A stretch of 64,000 nt of DNA from Copromyces sp. CBS 386.78. Lineage: Eukaryota; Ascomycota; Sordariomycetes; Sordariales; Sordariaceae. The notes under the pieces were generated by a model. That model was not told where the DNA came from. It was given only the letters and a program-made list of their open reading frames with translations, and searched no databases. Both the position numbers and the translations under genes were made by a program. The stretch spans positions 1 through 64,000 of the forward strand of contig MU839147.1 in assembly GCA_030685235.1 (NCBI GenBank), in the 5' to 3' direction. Below, piece after piece: positions 34,336 through 44,583 of the stretch (positions within the stretch are counted from its first letter, which is position 1; each line of letters starts with the position of its first letter).

Positions 34336-37300
34336 ATGTCTCCCTCCACATCGCCAAAACACTCCATCCTCGACAGCTTAAACAATGCCCAGAGACGCGC
34401 CGTAACCTCCGATGCTGCGACTGTCGCCATTCTAGCCGGTCCAGGCAGTGGCAAGACACACACTCTTACCTCCCGAGTTGTCTGGCTGGTCGACCATGTC
34501 GGCTACCAACCCCAAGATGTCGTCGTCGCCACCTTCACTGTCAAGGCTGCTCGGGAAATGAAGGAGCGTATCGGAAAGGCTCTAGGAAATGGCCGCGAAA
34601 ACAAGATCATTCTAGGGACATTTCACAGTATTGCTCGACGTTACCTTGCCGCGTACGGCCGCCACATTGGACTCTGCGAAAAGTTTAGCATTGCCGACGA
34701 CAACGACTCGAGAGCCATCATTACCAGAATTTGCAAGAGACTGCAGCTGGGGCTGGATCCGCCCATGGCCAAGGCATGGATCAGCAAGAAGAAGGCCAAG
34801 GGAATGGATCCCAGCCCGTCATCTGCCCCTCAGCCCCCGAAGAAGCAACCGATACAACAAGGTCAGCGGGACCTGGAGGTGTGCTACGGGGAATATCAGA
34901 GCCACTTGGAGCGATCAAACTTGTTAGACTATGACGATTTGCTGGTCCGTTGCGTTGAGCTTCTTCGCAAGTTCCCTTCGTGTGTGTCCAACATCCAGAC
35001 GGTCCTGATCGACGAGTACCAAGATACGAACGGCGTACAATACGAGCTTATGCGATTACTTGCCCAGAAGCATCAGAGAATTACGATCGTCGGTGACCCC
35101 GATCAGAGTATCTACGGATGGCGCTCAGCCGAGATCAAGAACTTGTGGCGATTGCTCCGTGACTACCCAGAAACCGACCAAATTTCCCTCGAAGAGAACT
35201 ACCGCTCATCCCAAGCTATCCTCGACCTATCGCTGCTGGTGATTCAGCAGGACAAGAAAAGATACCAGAAGGTGTTGAAACCAGTCCATGACAGAGGCTC
35301 GCGTCCAGTCTTGCGCAAACTCAAGAATGCGCACACCGAAGCAGAGTGGATTGTGTCCGAGATCCGTCGCGCGCTGCTTATGTCGGGAGATATGCTTACA
35401 CACAGCGATGTTGCTATTCTTCTGCGCTCAGCATCGCTGTCAAGACACATCGAAAGTGCCCTCGGCAAAGCCGGAATTCCCTACCGCATGGTCGGTGGCT
35501 TCAAATTTTACGAGCGAGCAGAGATCAAGACTCTCCTCGATTATTTACGAGTTATCCATCAGCCAGACAACAACGATGCGTTTGGCAGGATCATGAACGT
35601 CCCCAAGCGAGGCATTGGCGATGGCACTATCAAGAACCTTATTGAGGAAGCAGAGAAGTCGTCTCTTAGTCTTTTCAGTCTTCTTGTCAAGCACTGCCGG
35701 GGAGACCGTACTGCCAAGACAAAGATCACCAAGCATGCTGAACAGAAAATTAGTGGTGAACTGATTCGCATATTGAATGGGATACGGAAGAAGATAGAAG
35801 AGGCTACAGGGAGCAGCAAACCGTTAAGTCTGGTCGATCTGATCGACCATTTGCTAACAGCCTTGAACTTCCAAAGTTATCTTCAGGCTACATATCCGGA
35901 CGACCACGAGCAAAGATGGGCCAACGTACAGGAGTTCATTAGTCTTGCCAATGACTTTGTGCGAGACTTGGACAGATCTGGGGAGGATGCTCTACCAGAA
36001 ATCGAAGGACTTGCACAGTCGAAGGAGGAGGATGTGCTCGCGCAGTTCTTGGCCAACGTATCACTCGCCTCTGACGCACAAAAGGGAGAAGAGGGCCAAG
36101 AAAGCAAGCCTCTGGTTACGATATCAACCATTCACGCCGCCAAAGGTCTAGAATGGCCGATTGTCTTCATACCAGCAGTCTACAACGGCTCTATCCCGCA
36201 TATGCGGTCCGAAGACGGTGATGAAGAGCGAAGATTGCTATACGTCGCCATGACACGAGCTCAATCATTGCTATACCTCAGCTATCCAGTCTACAACAGT
36301 CCCGGCAGCAGCGACGCACGTACAGAGTTGTCTTCTTTCGTATCATCTGTTGCCAACTCCTTCGCGAAGAAGGGTCCCAATTTCGAACGATCACTGATGC
36401 GCCACATCGCCAAGCTTCTCCAGCGGGAGCTGCCATCCGAACAGGAAATCTTCAAGGGGATCCCCAACATGTCCCATACCGAGGACAACCTGTATCCCAT
36501 CGACCCAGACGAGGCTTACAAAGAAAGTGGGGAGGGCTTCGACTCGTCGAGATTCAAACGTCCCAAGCTCTACAACCCAGTGGCGATATCAACCGGAGGG
36601 GACGGTCACGAAGAACCTCAATGGGCAAAACCACACGCTACCACAATGGATCAAGCATCGAATTTCACCATGGCTTCTCTCCCCGGTTTCGTCAATGCAG
36701 CCGTCCATCAAGCAGCCATCACCGCCGCGGCCAACGCCAGCGCTGCTGCCGCCCTGGAAGCCAGAGCCAACAAGGCCTCAGCTTCATCGGCCATAAAACG
36801 TGGCACGAACAAGCGGCCAGCCGACCAAAAGAGCATCCTCGGATTTGTCAAGACCAACTTCGAGCCCGCCACCGGCACCGGTTCGGCCATCACGTCCGCC
36901 TCTAATACCACCACCACAAACACTCGACCCTCTGCCCCAACACCCCGCCTCCCACAACCATCTTTATCCCGCAACCCATCCCTCCCAACCAACAACTCAA
37001 CACATCACCCTTCAGGCCTCTCCAGAGCCCAAAGCCACCCCTCCAAGCCCTCTCTCCCCTTCGTCTCCACAGGAACAGCCGCAGGAACAACCACAGGTAT
37101 AGCCCCCGAACTTGCCTCCCATAGGCTGGGAAGCAGTCGTGGTCTGAACCTGGCCGTTACTCGTCCTCCTGCTTTGCAACCACCCAAAACCAAAGACTCT
37201 GCTTCTGCTGCTTCTGCAGCGTCCGAGTTTCATTACAAGAAGCAATATGTTTGTTTTTCGAGCTCGCCTACAAGGCCTGAAGCCGACGATGGTTTTACTT

Positions 37301-37728
37301 CTGCTATTACTGCTGCTGGACAAAGTGGGGGCGGCGGGGAAGGGGAAGATGAGGAGGAAGAAAACGAACAACCGCCTACTCCTACCCGTCCGGCGGGGAG
37401 TTTGCATGTTACTACTTGTCATAATGTTTTACCTACGGGGTTGGGTGGTCACGTTGGGAAAAGGGGAGCGGCGGGAGGAAGGCCAGCACCTGGAGGAGGA
37501 GGAATAGGCGGAGGAGTTGTCAGAAAGCCGGTGGGGTTGGCGAGGTTGAACACGACGGAGGGGATGGGTGCGGGTATGGGTGGGATTAAACCGATGGAGA
37601 GGTTGATGAAGCCTTTTAAGCCGCTGACTATGAGTCGGGCTGGGGGTTTTAGTGGAGGTGGGAGTGGAAGTGGAAGTGGAAGTACGATGGGGCGGCCGGG
37701 GTTGCAAAGGCCTGGGATGGGGAGGTGA
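34336..37728 (+). CDS. srs2: Srs2-type ATP-dependent DNA helicase (UvrD/PcrA, SF1A)
   Basis: This is a 3'-5' DNA helicase of the UvrD family. Fungal Srs2 strips Rad51 from single-stranded DNA, limits recombination at forks and acts in the nucleus. The 1,130-residue frame has no intron. Motifs in order are Q-motif NNAQRRAV (16-23), Walker A AGPGSGKT (34-41, Lys40), DEYQDT (about 226), GDPDQSIYGWR (about 250), EENYRSSQ, TISTIHAAKGLEWP (about 595) and RRLLYVAMTRA (about 632). The tail after about 720 is low-complexity, with an Ala-rich block, Ser/Thr/Pro and a Gly-rich end. It holds QKSILGFV (about 831), which fits a PCNA-binding box spacing and would suit Srs2, a known PCNA/SUMO partner in yeast. 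The start is the first Met before the conserved core. The Neurospora srs2 homologue may carry another locus name. Confidence 0.95.
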   Translation: MSPSTSPKHSILDSLNNAQRRAVTSDAATVAILAGPGSGKTHTLTSRVVWLVDHVGYQPQDVVVATFTVKAAREMKERIGKALGNGRENKIILGTFHSIARRYLAAYGRHIGLCEKFSIADDNDSRAIITRICKRLQLGLDPPMAKAWISKKKAKGMDPSPSSAPQPPKKQPIQQGQRDLEVCYGEYQSHLERSNLLDYDDLLVRCVELLRKFPSCVSNIQTVLIDEYQDTNGVQYELMRLLAQKHQRITIVGDPDQSIYGWRSAEIKNLWRLLRDYPETDQISLEENYRSSQAILDLSLLVIQQDKKRYQKVLKPVHDRGSRPVLRKLKNAHTEAEWIVSEIRRALLMSGDMLTHSDVAILLRSASLSRHIESALGKAGIPYRMVGGFKFYERAEIKTLLDYLRVIHQPDNNDAFGRIMNVPKRGIGDGTIKNLIEEAEKSSLSLFSLLVKHCRGDRTAKTKITKHAEQKISGELIRILNGIRKKIEEATGSSKPLSLVDLIDHLLTALNFQSYLQATYPDDHEQRWANVQEFISLANDFVRDLDRSGEDALPEIEGLAQSKEEDVLAQFLANVSLASDAQKGEEGQESKPLVTISTIHAAKGLEWPIVFIPAVYNGSIPHMRSEDGDEERRLLYVAMTRAQSLLYLSYPVYNSPGSSDARTELSSFVSSVANSFAKKGPNFERSLMRHIAKLLQRELPSEQEIFKGIPNMSHTEDNLYPIDPDEAYKESGEGFDSSRFKRPKLYNPVAISTGGDGHEEPQWAKPHATTMDQASNFTMASLPGFVNAAVHQAAITAAANASAAAALEARANKASASSAIKRGTNKRPADQKSILGFVKTNFEPATGTGSAITSASNTTTTNTRPSAPTPRLPQPSLSRNPSLPTNNSTHHPSGLSRAQSHPSKPSLPFVSTGTAAGTTTGIAPELASHRLGSSRGLNLAVTRPPALQPPKTKDSASAASAASEFHYKKQYVCFSSSPTRPEADDGFTSAITAAGQSGGGGEGEDEEEENEQPPTPTRPAGSLHVTTCHNVLPTGLGGHVGKRGAAGGRPAPGGGGIGGGVVRKPVGLARLNTTEGMGAGMGGIKPMERLMKPFKPLTMSRAGGFSGGGSGSGSGSTMGRPGLQRPGMGR

Positions 37729-38363
37729 GGTTCCGTGTGTAGCTGTAGTATTTTATACTTGTGAGATACGCGAGTCGTCGGAGGCTTAGATAGAGTTGGA
37801 GATGTTGGTGGGTCTGTAAGCATTGTTAAGGCGTTGTGCTTGTTGAACGGTGTTTGATACCAAGGAAAAGAGAAATTGGATCACAAAAGTCACGTCCTCA
37901 GGAATCAGGGCAAAAAGGTATTATCATTTTAAAACTCGGTCGTGGAAGTAAATTTTGGCATGTTTCATGTGGTACGGAAAATTTTAGGTTTGAACACGCC
38001 GTGAAGATTTCCCAAAACGGGAAATGAAGTCTCGTTCGTTTCGTTTCGCCTTAAAGGCCAAGTTCCGAAAGGTTGTGTGGTGTCCGCTCAATTAGGGTTG
38101 TTGAGCAATGGAATGACCATTCAATTGCACCTGCAGAAAGACCTTCACGCCGGCGCCTCATACAGCAAACCATACAATCATCAGTCGCCATATGTCCATC
38201 ATCATCATCACCTGGACGGGAAGTCCAAAAACAAAACCTACCTCCCCTCCCATCAATCAGTTACCTTAGCGTTGTCGTAACCGACTGCGTTGTTACCCGT
38301 TCGGTGAGCGGGGCCTCTTAAGTGGATGATCTGACCCTCGTATTCAACAAATCAAATACCCCC
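37729..38363. other. Intergenic region, srs2 3' side to tRNA
   Basis: Contains the srs2 3' untranslated region and about 500 bases without a recognised gene. A CAT/CCA-rich stretch lies around 38,195-38,215. Confidence 0.5.
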
Positions 38364-38435
38364 GCCCGCATGGCTCAGTGGTAGAGCGCATCACTAGTAA
38401 TGATGAGGTCGTCAGTTCGATTCTGGCTGTGGGCA
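38364..38435 (+). tRNA. tRNA-Thr (anticodon AGT)
   Basis: The 72-nt gene folds as a standard cloverleaf: acceptor GCCCGCA pairs with TGTGGGC, the D arm is in TGGCTCAGTGGTAGAGCG, the anticodon stem CATCA/TGATG closes the loop CTAGTAA (anticodon AGT), and the T arm is GTCAG TTCGATT CTGGC; discriminator A. AGT reads Thr ACU (and ACC after inosine formation). There is no intron. A T run for RNA polymerase III termination lies at about 38,471-38,477. An identical gene is at 60,429-60,500 on the other strand. Confidence 0.95.
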
Positions 38436-39180
38436 AAAAACAACCAACCAACCAACCACTTCTTTTGCGTCTTTTTTTGATCCATCTTGTTTCTTTTTTT
38501 CTTTTTTCTGTCTGCCATGTTTTTTTTTGGCAGTAAGTATTCAACAAACATTCCTTTCCAGTTTATTAGGTTGTTTCAACTCACACACACTGGCTCGGAC
38601 CATACAACATCATGAATTTTTTTCTTAAATTTTTTTTGGGTAATTTTTTTATTTTTTTCATCAGCAAAACGAGCGAGTAACTGCACTGGTGATTCCTCGG
38701 TTGGCTCTTTTGGGGACACCGCTTTCTTTTCTTGTTCTCTCTCTCATCCTGTTTGTTCTTTCTTTCTCCTTTTCTCCTCCTCCTGCCTCTTCTTTTCGCC
38801 TGCTAGATACGCTTGGTATTGCGGGTAATTTACCTAGTCTAGCTAGTGTGGTTCGTACGACAAAGCAGGTTTGATGGTTAAGTTAGACTCAGGTTGTTGA
38901 GTAACAAAGGATCAATGTCCCAAGCCCTCAGGAGCGAGGAGTGCCAGTAGCTGAGTTGGACGTAGGTGTACGATCACGCCTGTTCGGGATGGTCATGTCG
39001 GACTCAGTTGGCTAGGCTGGTTGACTTGGAAGATTTGTGGAATCTGTCAAGGATATTTGGTTTCTTATATTGTGTGATCATTGCGGCAGGCTTGGAAGTA
39101 ACGTTGTCACTGCTGTTTTCGATGATGGGCAGCATTGTGTTGCAGATGTGAGAAGGCTTTCTTCATTCATTACTTCCCAC
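38436..39180. other. Intergenic region after tRNA
   Basis: T-rich and pyrimidine-rich DNA (T runs near 38,471, 38,518 and 38,620-38,660; CT tract near 38,735-38,795). Only short overlapping frames are present and no gene is recognised. Confidence 0.5.
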
Positions 39181-39256
39181 TTGCCATCTCCCACTCACCT
39201 TGCCATCTCCCACTCACCTTGCCATCTCCCACTCACCTTGCCATCTCCCACCCACC
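39181..39256. repeat. 19-bp tandem repeat, four copies, overlapping the aldolase stop codon
   Basis: The unit TTGCCATCTCCCACTCACC is repeated four times head to tail; the fourth copy has one change (CCCACCCACC). Read on the minus strand, the last coding codons of the aldolase gene and its TGA stop fall inside the units. Confidence 0.9.
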
Positions 39257-40234
39257 TCTATTTATAGCAGTGGCAATCTTCTGCTTTGTCTCCTCGCTGA
39301 TCTCCGGGTACGGCTTCCTCGGCCTAAACAACTCCATACCCTCCAGTTCGCCATATGTTTTCGCCACACCTGCCCTCAACCCCGTGTTCGTAGCAGCAAA
39401 CTTGACCGCCGCGATCCCATCAGCCTTAAGATGTTCCTCCACATTAGCCAGTATCGCATTCCTGCGCAGCGCGTCCTGCCTCCTCGCCTTATCATTCTCC
39501 TCCTCACCCCTCACCCAATCGTTATAGATGCACACTAACGCCCGAGGAGACACATTCCCAAAAGCCGCTATACACCCGCTCGAACCGGCCGCCAACCCGC
39601 CAACCAAGAAATCACTCTGGCCGCCAAAGATTGCAAACTCCTTTTTCGATGGCTCAAACACGCTCGCCAACCTCGTAATCTTGGCCACGCTCCCGCACGT
39701 CAGCTTACATCCCACAATCTTGCCCTTGTGCCGCTTTCCCAGTCTCCCTATCAGCGAACTGCTGAGATCAATCCCACCGCACACCGCCGGAAAATTATAT
39801 ATCAGCACCGGTAATTTGGAGTAGGTCGCAACCTCATCAAAAAAGTCCTCCACCATCTGTTCCCCTCCCCTGGGGCCCTTGGGTCCAAAATACCCCGGCG
39901 GTAGCACAAGCACGTAATCCGCTCCTGCTTTGACGGCGTCGTCGATATACTCCTTCACCTGCGCCGTACTGTGGCCTGACACGCCCGCCATGATGGGGAA
40001 ACCCGGGGGAACGGCGGTGCGGGCGCAGCAGAGCAGGTCGTAACGTTCTTGGCGAGTGAGCAGGAAGGTCTCGGCGTTGGTGCCGAGGATTAGTAGGCCC
40101 GCGAGACCGACTTCGGGCGAGGAGAGGTAGCGGAAGTACTTGGTTTGGGACGAAAGGTCGACGGTGTCGTGCTGGGGGTTGAAGAGGGTTATGGCGGGGA
40201 CCCAGATGCCGGAGGCTGGGACTGGGGGCGCCAT
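39233..40234 (-). CDS. Dihydrodipicolinate synthase/N-acetylneuraminate lyase (DapA) family aldolase
   Basis: This 333-residue protein belongs to the pyruvate-dependent class I aldolases with a TIM-barrel fold. Fungi make lysine by the aminoadipate route, so true dihydrodipicolinate synthase is unlikely. Fungal members are more often 2-keto-3-deoxy sugar acid or 4-hydroxy-2-oxoglutarate aldolases, and the substrate cannot be told here. Visible are the GTTGE-like motif GTNAE (51-55), the catalytic tyrosine in PVLIYNFP (Tyr146) and the Schiff-base lysine in IVGCKLTCGS (Lys177). The chosen start MAPPVPASGIW is the first Met before the barrel; an in-frame Met 16 codons upstream is less likely. 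The last codons lie in the 19-bp repeat. No targeting signal is evident, so it is probably cytosolic. No intron is needed. Confidence 0.9.
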   Translation of the reverse strand: MAPPVPASGIWVPAITLFNPQHDTVDLSSQTKYFRYLSSPEVGLAGLLILGTNAETFLLTRQERYDLLCCARTAVPPGFPIMAGVSGHSTAQVKEYIDDAVKAGADYVLVLPPGYFGPKGPRGGEQMVEDFFDEVATYSKLPVLIYNFPAVCGGIDLSSSLIGRLGKRHKGKIVGCKLTCGSVAKITRLASVFEPSKKEFAIFGGQSDFLVGGLAAGSSGCIAAFGNVSPRALVCIYNDWVRGEEENDKARRQDALRRNAILANVEEHLKADGIAAVKFAATNTGLRAGVAKTYGELEGMELFRPRKPYPEISEETKQKIATAINRGGWEMAR

Positions 40235-41859
40235 TTTTGTGGTAAGTTGCTTGTGTCTGGTGAACGGAGTGAGTGTCTCCAATCAGTCCAGGTGAGTTGA
40301 TTTTCCTGGGTTGTTGTTATTATTGCTGGTGGTGTGGTAGTTGTGAGAGTCTTTCGTCCAGGGAAGTTGTGTCAATGGCTGACGAGCTTGGCTATATGGA
40401 CCAGCTCAACAAGACTTGGAAGCCAGAATGAAAGAATTCAAGGCTCACCTATTTGGAGTGGAACGAGTGAAGCCATGATGATATGTAATTTATCAGCTCG
40501 AGAGGGCATATCAAGAAAAGGAATGAGTGGTATTGACGTGGTCGGCGGCATGGTGCGGGGGTAGCATTCGGCGGCCGACACCCGACGGGAGGGGAAGCTT
40601 CACGTTATCCAATCGATCGGGCTGGTCGGACCTTTCTTGGACGACAGGTGCGATGATGACCCAGCATGTCTGCAAAAGATGTGTGAATTGAATGGATCTA
40701 CAGAAGAAGACTGACCAAAAGCCTGGAGGGCTCTGTGTGGGTTCATATGATCACTCCCGTCTCTCGTGGCCAACCGGGCAGTCGCAATCGGCCACTGCGG
40801 CCGGTGTACCTAATCTTAGGGATGGCTTCGTTCCTTCCTCAACAGTCCTGAGCTCCTTCTGCGCCAGCCATTTGCCAGTTGTTAGGTAATCAAACTCTGC
40901 GTCATGAAATAATATTATCAGACATTGAAGTAACCAAGAAGTCTATTACCGACCTTACTACCATGCAGTTCGCATCACCGCGTGTGTCATCCTCTATCAC
41001 ACTTGGATTCCAAGGACAAACAAACACTTGCTTTCGAGTACTCCGAAATTCACTTACTCCTTATTCCAACTACATACATATACAAAGAAAGAAGGCGAAT
41101 AATCATAAACCACCGGTGGAAGTACCTTACATCAGCTCTGCGCACCGTGACTGCCCGCCTAGTCTTGGTATGGCTGTGGGTGTAGGTGTGGGTGCAAATT
41201 AAAAAGAATTATTAGTCTGTAGATAAAAAAAAAAGTTGTAAAAGCCGTTATAACCCCCTCCCTCCCTGCTGGAAAGCCAAAAAGTACAAAGAAAAGGCAA
41301 ACCGCAATCCTCTCTCATGACTGCTTCCCGTCTGCTGCTGCTGCTGCTGCTTCTGCCATGCCACGCAAAAAAAGAGGACCCGCAGAAACAGAAATCAGAC
41401 ATGAGTGTGTGTAAGTAGTGACGACCCCAAACCGACCGTAAGTGAGAAAAAACGACCGACCGACCAGACCAAATTACCAGTCCAAAATATGTGTGTGTGA
41501 GTGTGTAAGCGAGTGCTGTTCGCGCGTGCAAGTACATAAAATAAGAACAACCCCGCAAACACAAAATCCGGTTTCCATTGCCCCCCTTTCCCTTTGCTTT
41601 GTTGTTTTGTTGTTTTGCAAGAGAATATAGAAGCCCGGTCTCAGACCTAAGGCTCCCTCTCAAGACTGAGCGAGACAGTTAAAGGGGGAAAATTCAGGTA
41701 GCGTAGGTGACTCCCCAACGCAGAACGCCCATACTGTCAAGTCATCAAAAGCACATTTTGCTCACCCTTGCACAACCGACCGCTTGCTTCCCATGCTGTC
41801 GTCATCCCATGCCAGCAACCGTACAGAATAATCCAACAAACTTCAACCCAATCGGTCCA
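40235..41859. other. Intergenic region: aldolase promoter and kin1 3' side
   Basis: No gene recognised. Bases up to about 40,700 should hold the aldolase promoter. On the minus strand the part below 41,860 should include the kinase 3' UTR. There is a short CTG run (CTGCTG) at about 41,331-41,352 and GTGTGTGAGTGTG at about 41,490. Confidence 0.5.
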
Positions 41860-44583
41860 TCATAGTCGCAGCTCCCGGACAATCTTCTCCGCCAAGGCCT
41901 TATACTGCCACGTGTTTCCGGCGAGCCTTTTGAACTGGACACCGTGCAGACTGACGATCGGGACCTTGACGATCAAGATCTCGAACTCGATATCGTTGCC
42001 GCCTTCGGTCATTACCGTCGGTTGGCGTTCAGCGTGGTTGATGCTGGGCGTATGCAGACAGCTGAAACCACCCTTGATCTCAGTGAAGTCCACGCCAAGC
42101 ACCCGCAACACTCGCTTGATATCCGCCCGTATTTCAGAAAGAGGTCGTGTCGAGGTTGTAGATACGCTGAAGATGCCCTTGAGGAACACAGGCTTGGCCA
42201 GATCGGGGTCTTCGGGCTCTAGCCTCTCGTTGGAACCGCCTGAGGTCTCGCCTCTTGGGTCGCTGTCCACCAGCTCAGCGTCGGTCTCTTCGCGGACAGA
42301 GTGGTGATGGCTCTGGTAGCTTCTTTGAGGCTCTGTGGTTTGTGCTTGAGCTTGTTGAGCAGCGGCCTCAGCCTCGCGCCTGGCTCGTCGCATCTGGATA
42401 GACTCCCTACGAGCGTGGCCGAGCGACTTGGTGCGCGTGGACATGGAACCCCGGAGGGGTGGCTTGCCGTCCGTTGAGTTAGCTGTCGCTGGAGGCTCCT
42501 TTCGCCTGTCACGGGTGCTAAGTCTGCGGAGGATACCGGCGGCCGTACTCTCCTTCTTGGCAGGGATCATATCCGGCGAGAGTAGACCACTGTTGATGGG
42601 CTCCCTAGGCTGATCCTCGCTGTGCGACCTTGTCCGTTGTCGGCTTCGCGGCTCGGCATTGTGAACGGGTTGTGGTGGTACGATATCGGCGAGGGAGTGT
42701 TTCTCCTTTGGTCGGACAACGGGAGAAGGAGGTATTGGCACCTGCGTCTGTGATGACGAAGGTGGCTGCTGTGCCTTGGATGGTTGTTGCAAGTCAACGT
42801 GGACATGGTTGCGCTCGCGCTCGAGCTTTTCGCGAACCAGGTAGTAGATGGAAATAAGAGGGTCGAATGCGTTGAGAGGATCATCGCCAAGGGGAAGACC
42901 CTCGGAGCTGGTGGCAGTCAGCGTGTCCTTGCTCGTCACAGAATTCCTTCTCTTGTAAAAATCGAAACCAAAGCCGCGCTTCTTCTCGGCATCCTTCGGA
43001 ACTGGCTCTGGTCGTTCTCTCTCCTTCTCGAGGCGGCGGACGGCGGCCTGGTACTTCGGCGACTTGATGCGCTTAGTCAACTCTGCTGTAATATACTCTG
43101 GAGGGCCAAACTTGAAACCGGTCATCTGCGAAATCACTTCGGGGTCGAGGGGAAGCGTCAAGGGCTCGCGGCGCGGCAGGTAGTTATCGGGGGGTCCGTT
43201 GTAACCCTTGAGCATCCAAGGGTGGTTCATGACCTCATGCATGGTGGCTCGCTGTTTGGGGTCAGTCACCAACATGCGCGAGATGAGGTGCTTGCATTCT
43301 GCAGACAGTCAAGTTAGCATGGCATTGAGTAAAGTCAGGAATTCAGCGTAGGAACATACCGGAAGAAAGCCAGTTGGGATAGTCAACTGCGCCCTTCTTG
43401 ATCTTTTGGTGGAGAGCGGGCATGTACTGGTCGTCAAACGGAACCTTGCCGCACACCAACACAAACAAAACGACGCCAAAGCTCCACACGTCAACCTCGG
43501 GTCCGGTATATGGCCTTGCTTGCAAAAGCTCAGGAGCGGCAAAGTAGAGACTGCCGCAGTACGTCTTGAGTTTCCTATCCTCCTCTGGGGAGAAGAGGTT
43601 GCTGAGACCGAAATCGATAATCTTGATGTCGCCAGTCTTGCTGATCAGGATGTTCTCGATCTTCAAGTCGCGATGCACAATACTGTTGCGGTGGCAATAG
43701 TCGACGGCACTGGCTATTTGGCGGGCGAACTTGCGGGCCTGTTTCTCCTTGAGCTTACCGTGGGAAATGATGTAGTCCAGCATTTGGCCGCCATTAACGT
43801 ATTCAAAAAGCATGTACCAATGCCACCTTGTTCGCAAATTGTCGCGGAGTCCGCAGATGTACTGATGGTTCAGGAGGCTGACGATCGCCGCCTCGCGGGC
43901 GTTGCGGTCTTCCCTAGCGGCATCGGACTTTTCACGTTCTTCCCTCGACTGTCGGCCATCGTCGGGCGATACTCTTTCGATGATCTTACAGGCCACCTAA
44001 ACAGAAAAACGAAGATAAGAGTTAGCTAAAGAAACGGAGCAACCGGCATGTCGCATTTGATGGGTTGACTTGCCAATTCATTGGTGCCCTCCTTTTTCGC
44101 CAGCTTGACCTTGCCCATGCTACCCTGACCAATTGTCTTGATGAAGGCATAGTTGCCGGATGGCGCGGGGATCACAGTACGGTATCGCTGCTTGGTGGTG
44201 CCAGTGGCACTGCGGTGTGTCGAGGTGCCAGCGTCGGCGCCATTGCGATGGTCGTCCCCGGTGCTGGCGTGGCCGTGAGGGGCGGTAGCGGCAGCGGCAG
44301 CAGACATGTCGGGCTGCTGGTGGTGATGCCCCTGCTGTTGTGAAGGATGTTGGTGGTGTCTCGACGATGTGGCCGAGGTGGTGGTAGCTGCTGCTGCGGT
44401 TGCTCCTGAGGCAGATCGCTGACTGGTCCGGCGGTGGGGACGCGAGGGCTCAGCTCTGCTGGTTGATTCGGACCGCGGCAGTGGTGGCTCTGGTCGTGAT
44501 GTGGTAGGGGGACGCCGAGTCCGAACAGACTGTGACCGGATGGGTAGTTCGGCGGCGGCGCCAGAAGAGAGTGTCGTCGCCAT
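41860..44583 (-). CDS. kin1: Kin1/PAR-1/MARK-type serine/threonine protein kinase
   Basis: These kinases act at the cell cortex in polarity, exocytosis and septation. Exons are 44,583-44,074, 43,996-43,360 and 43,298-41,860 (861 residues). Intron 1 has a GC donor (GCAAGT) with acceptor TTTAG; intron 2 is GTATGT...CTGCAG with branch GCTAAC. The N-terminus is Ser/Arg/His/Ala-rich and disordered. The kinase domain starts at about 146 with the loop [11 protein letters not shown], then VACK (Lys174), HRDLKIEN (Asp280), DFG (Asp298) and the activation segment [13 protein letters not shown], whose T-x-x-G-S form fits LKB1-type activation. A long disordered linker with many RRxS sites follows. The last about 100 residues form the lipid-binding KA1 domain ([31 protein letters not shown]). 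The start is the first Met of the open frame. Confidence 0.93.

Noticed and set aside
33828..34688. A 286-codon plus-strand frame overlapping the srs2 start in another frame
   Set aside because: Its second half is the shifted reading of the conserved srs2 helicase core and is Arg/Cys/Ser-rich as expected from such a shadow. The first half has no domain signal. It could act as an overlapping upstream ORF but is not supported as a gene.
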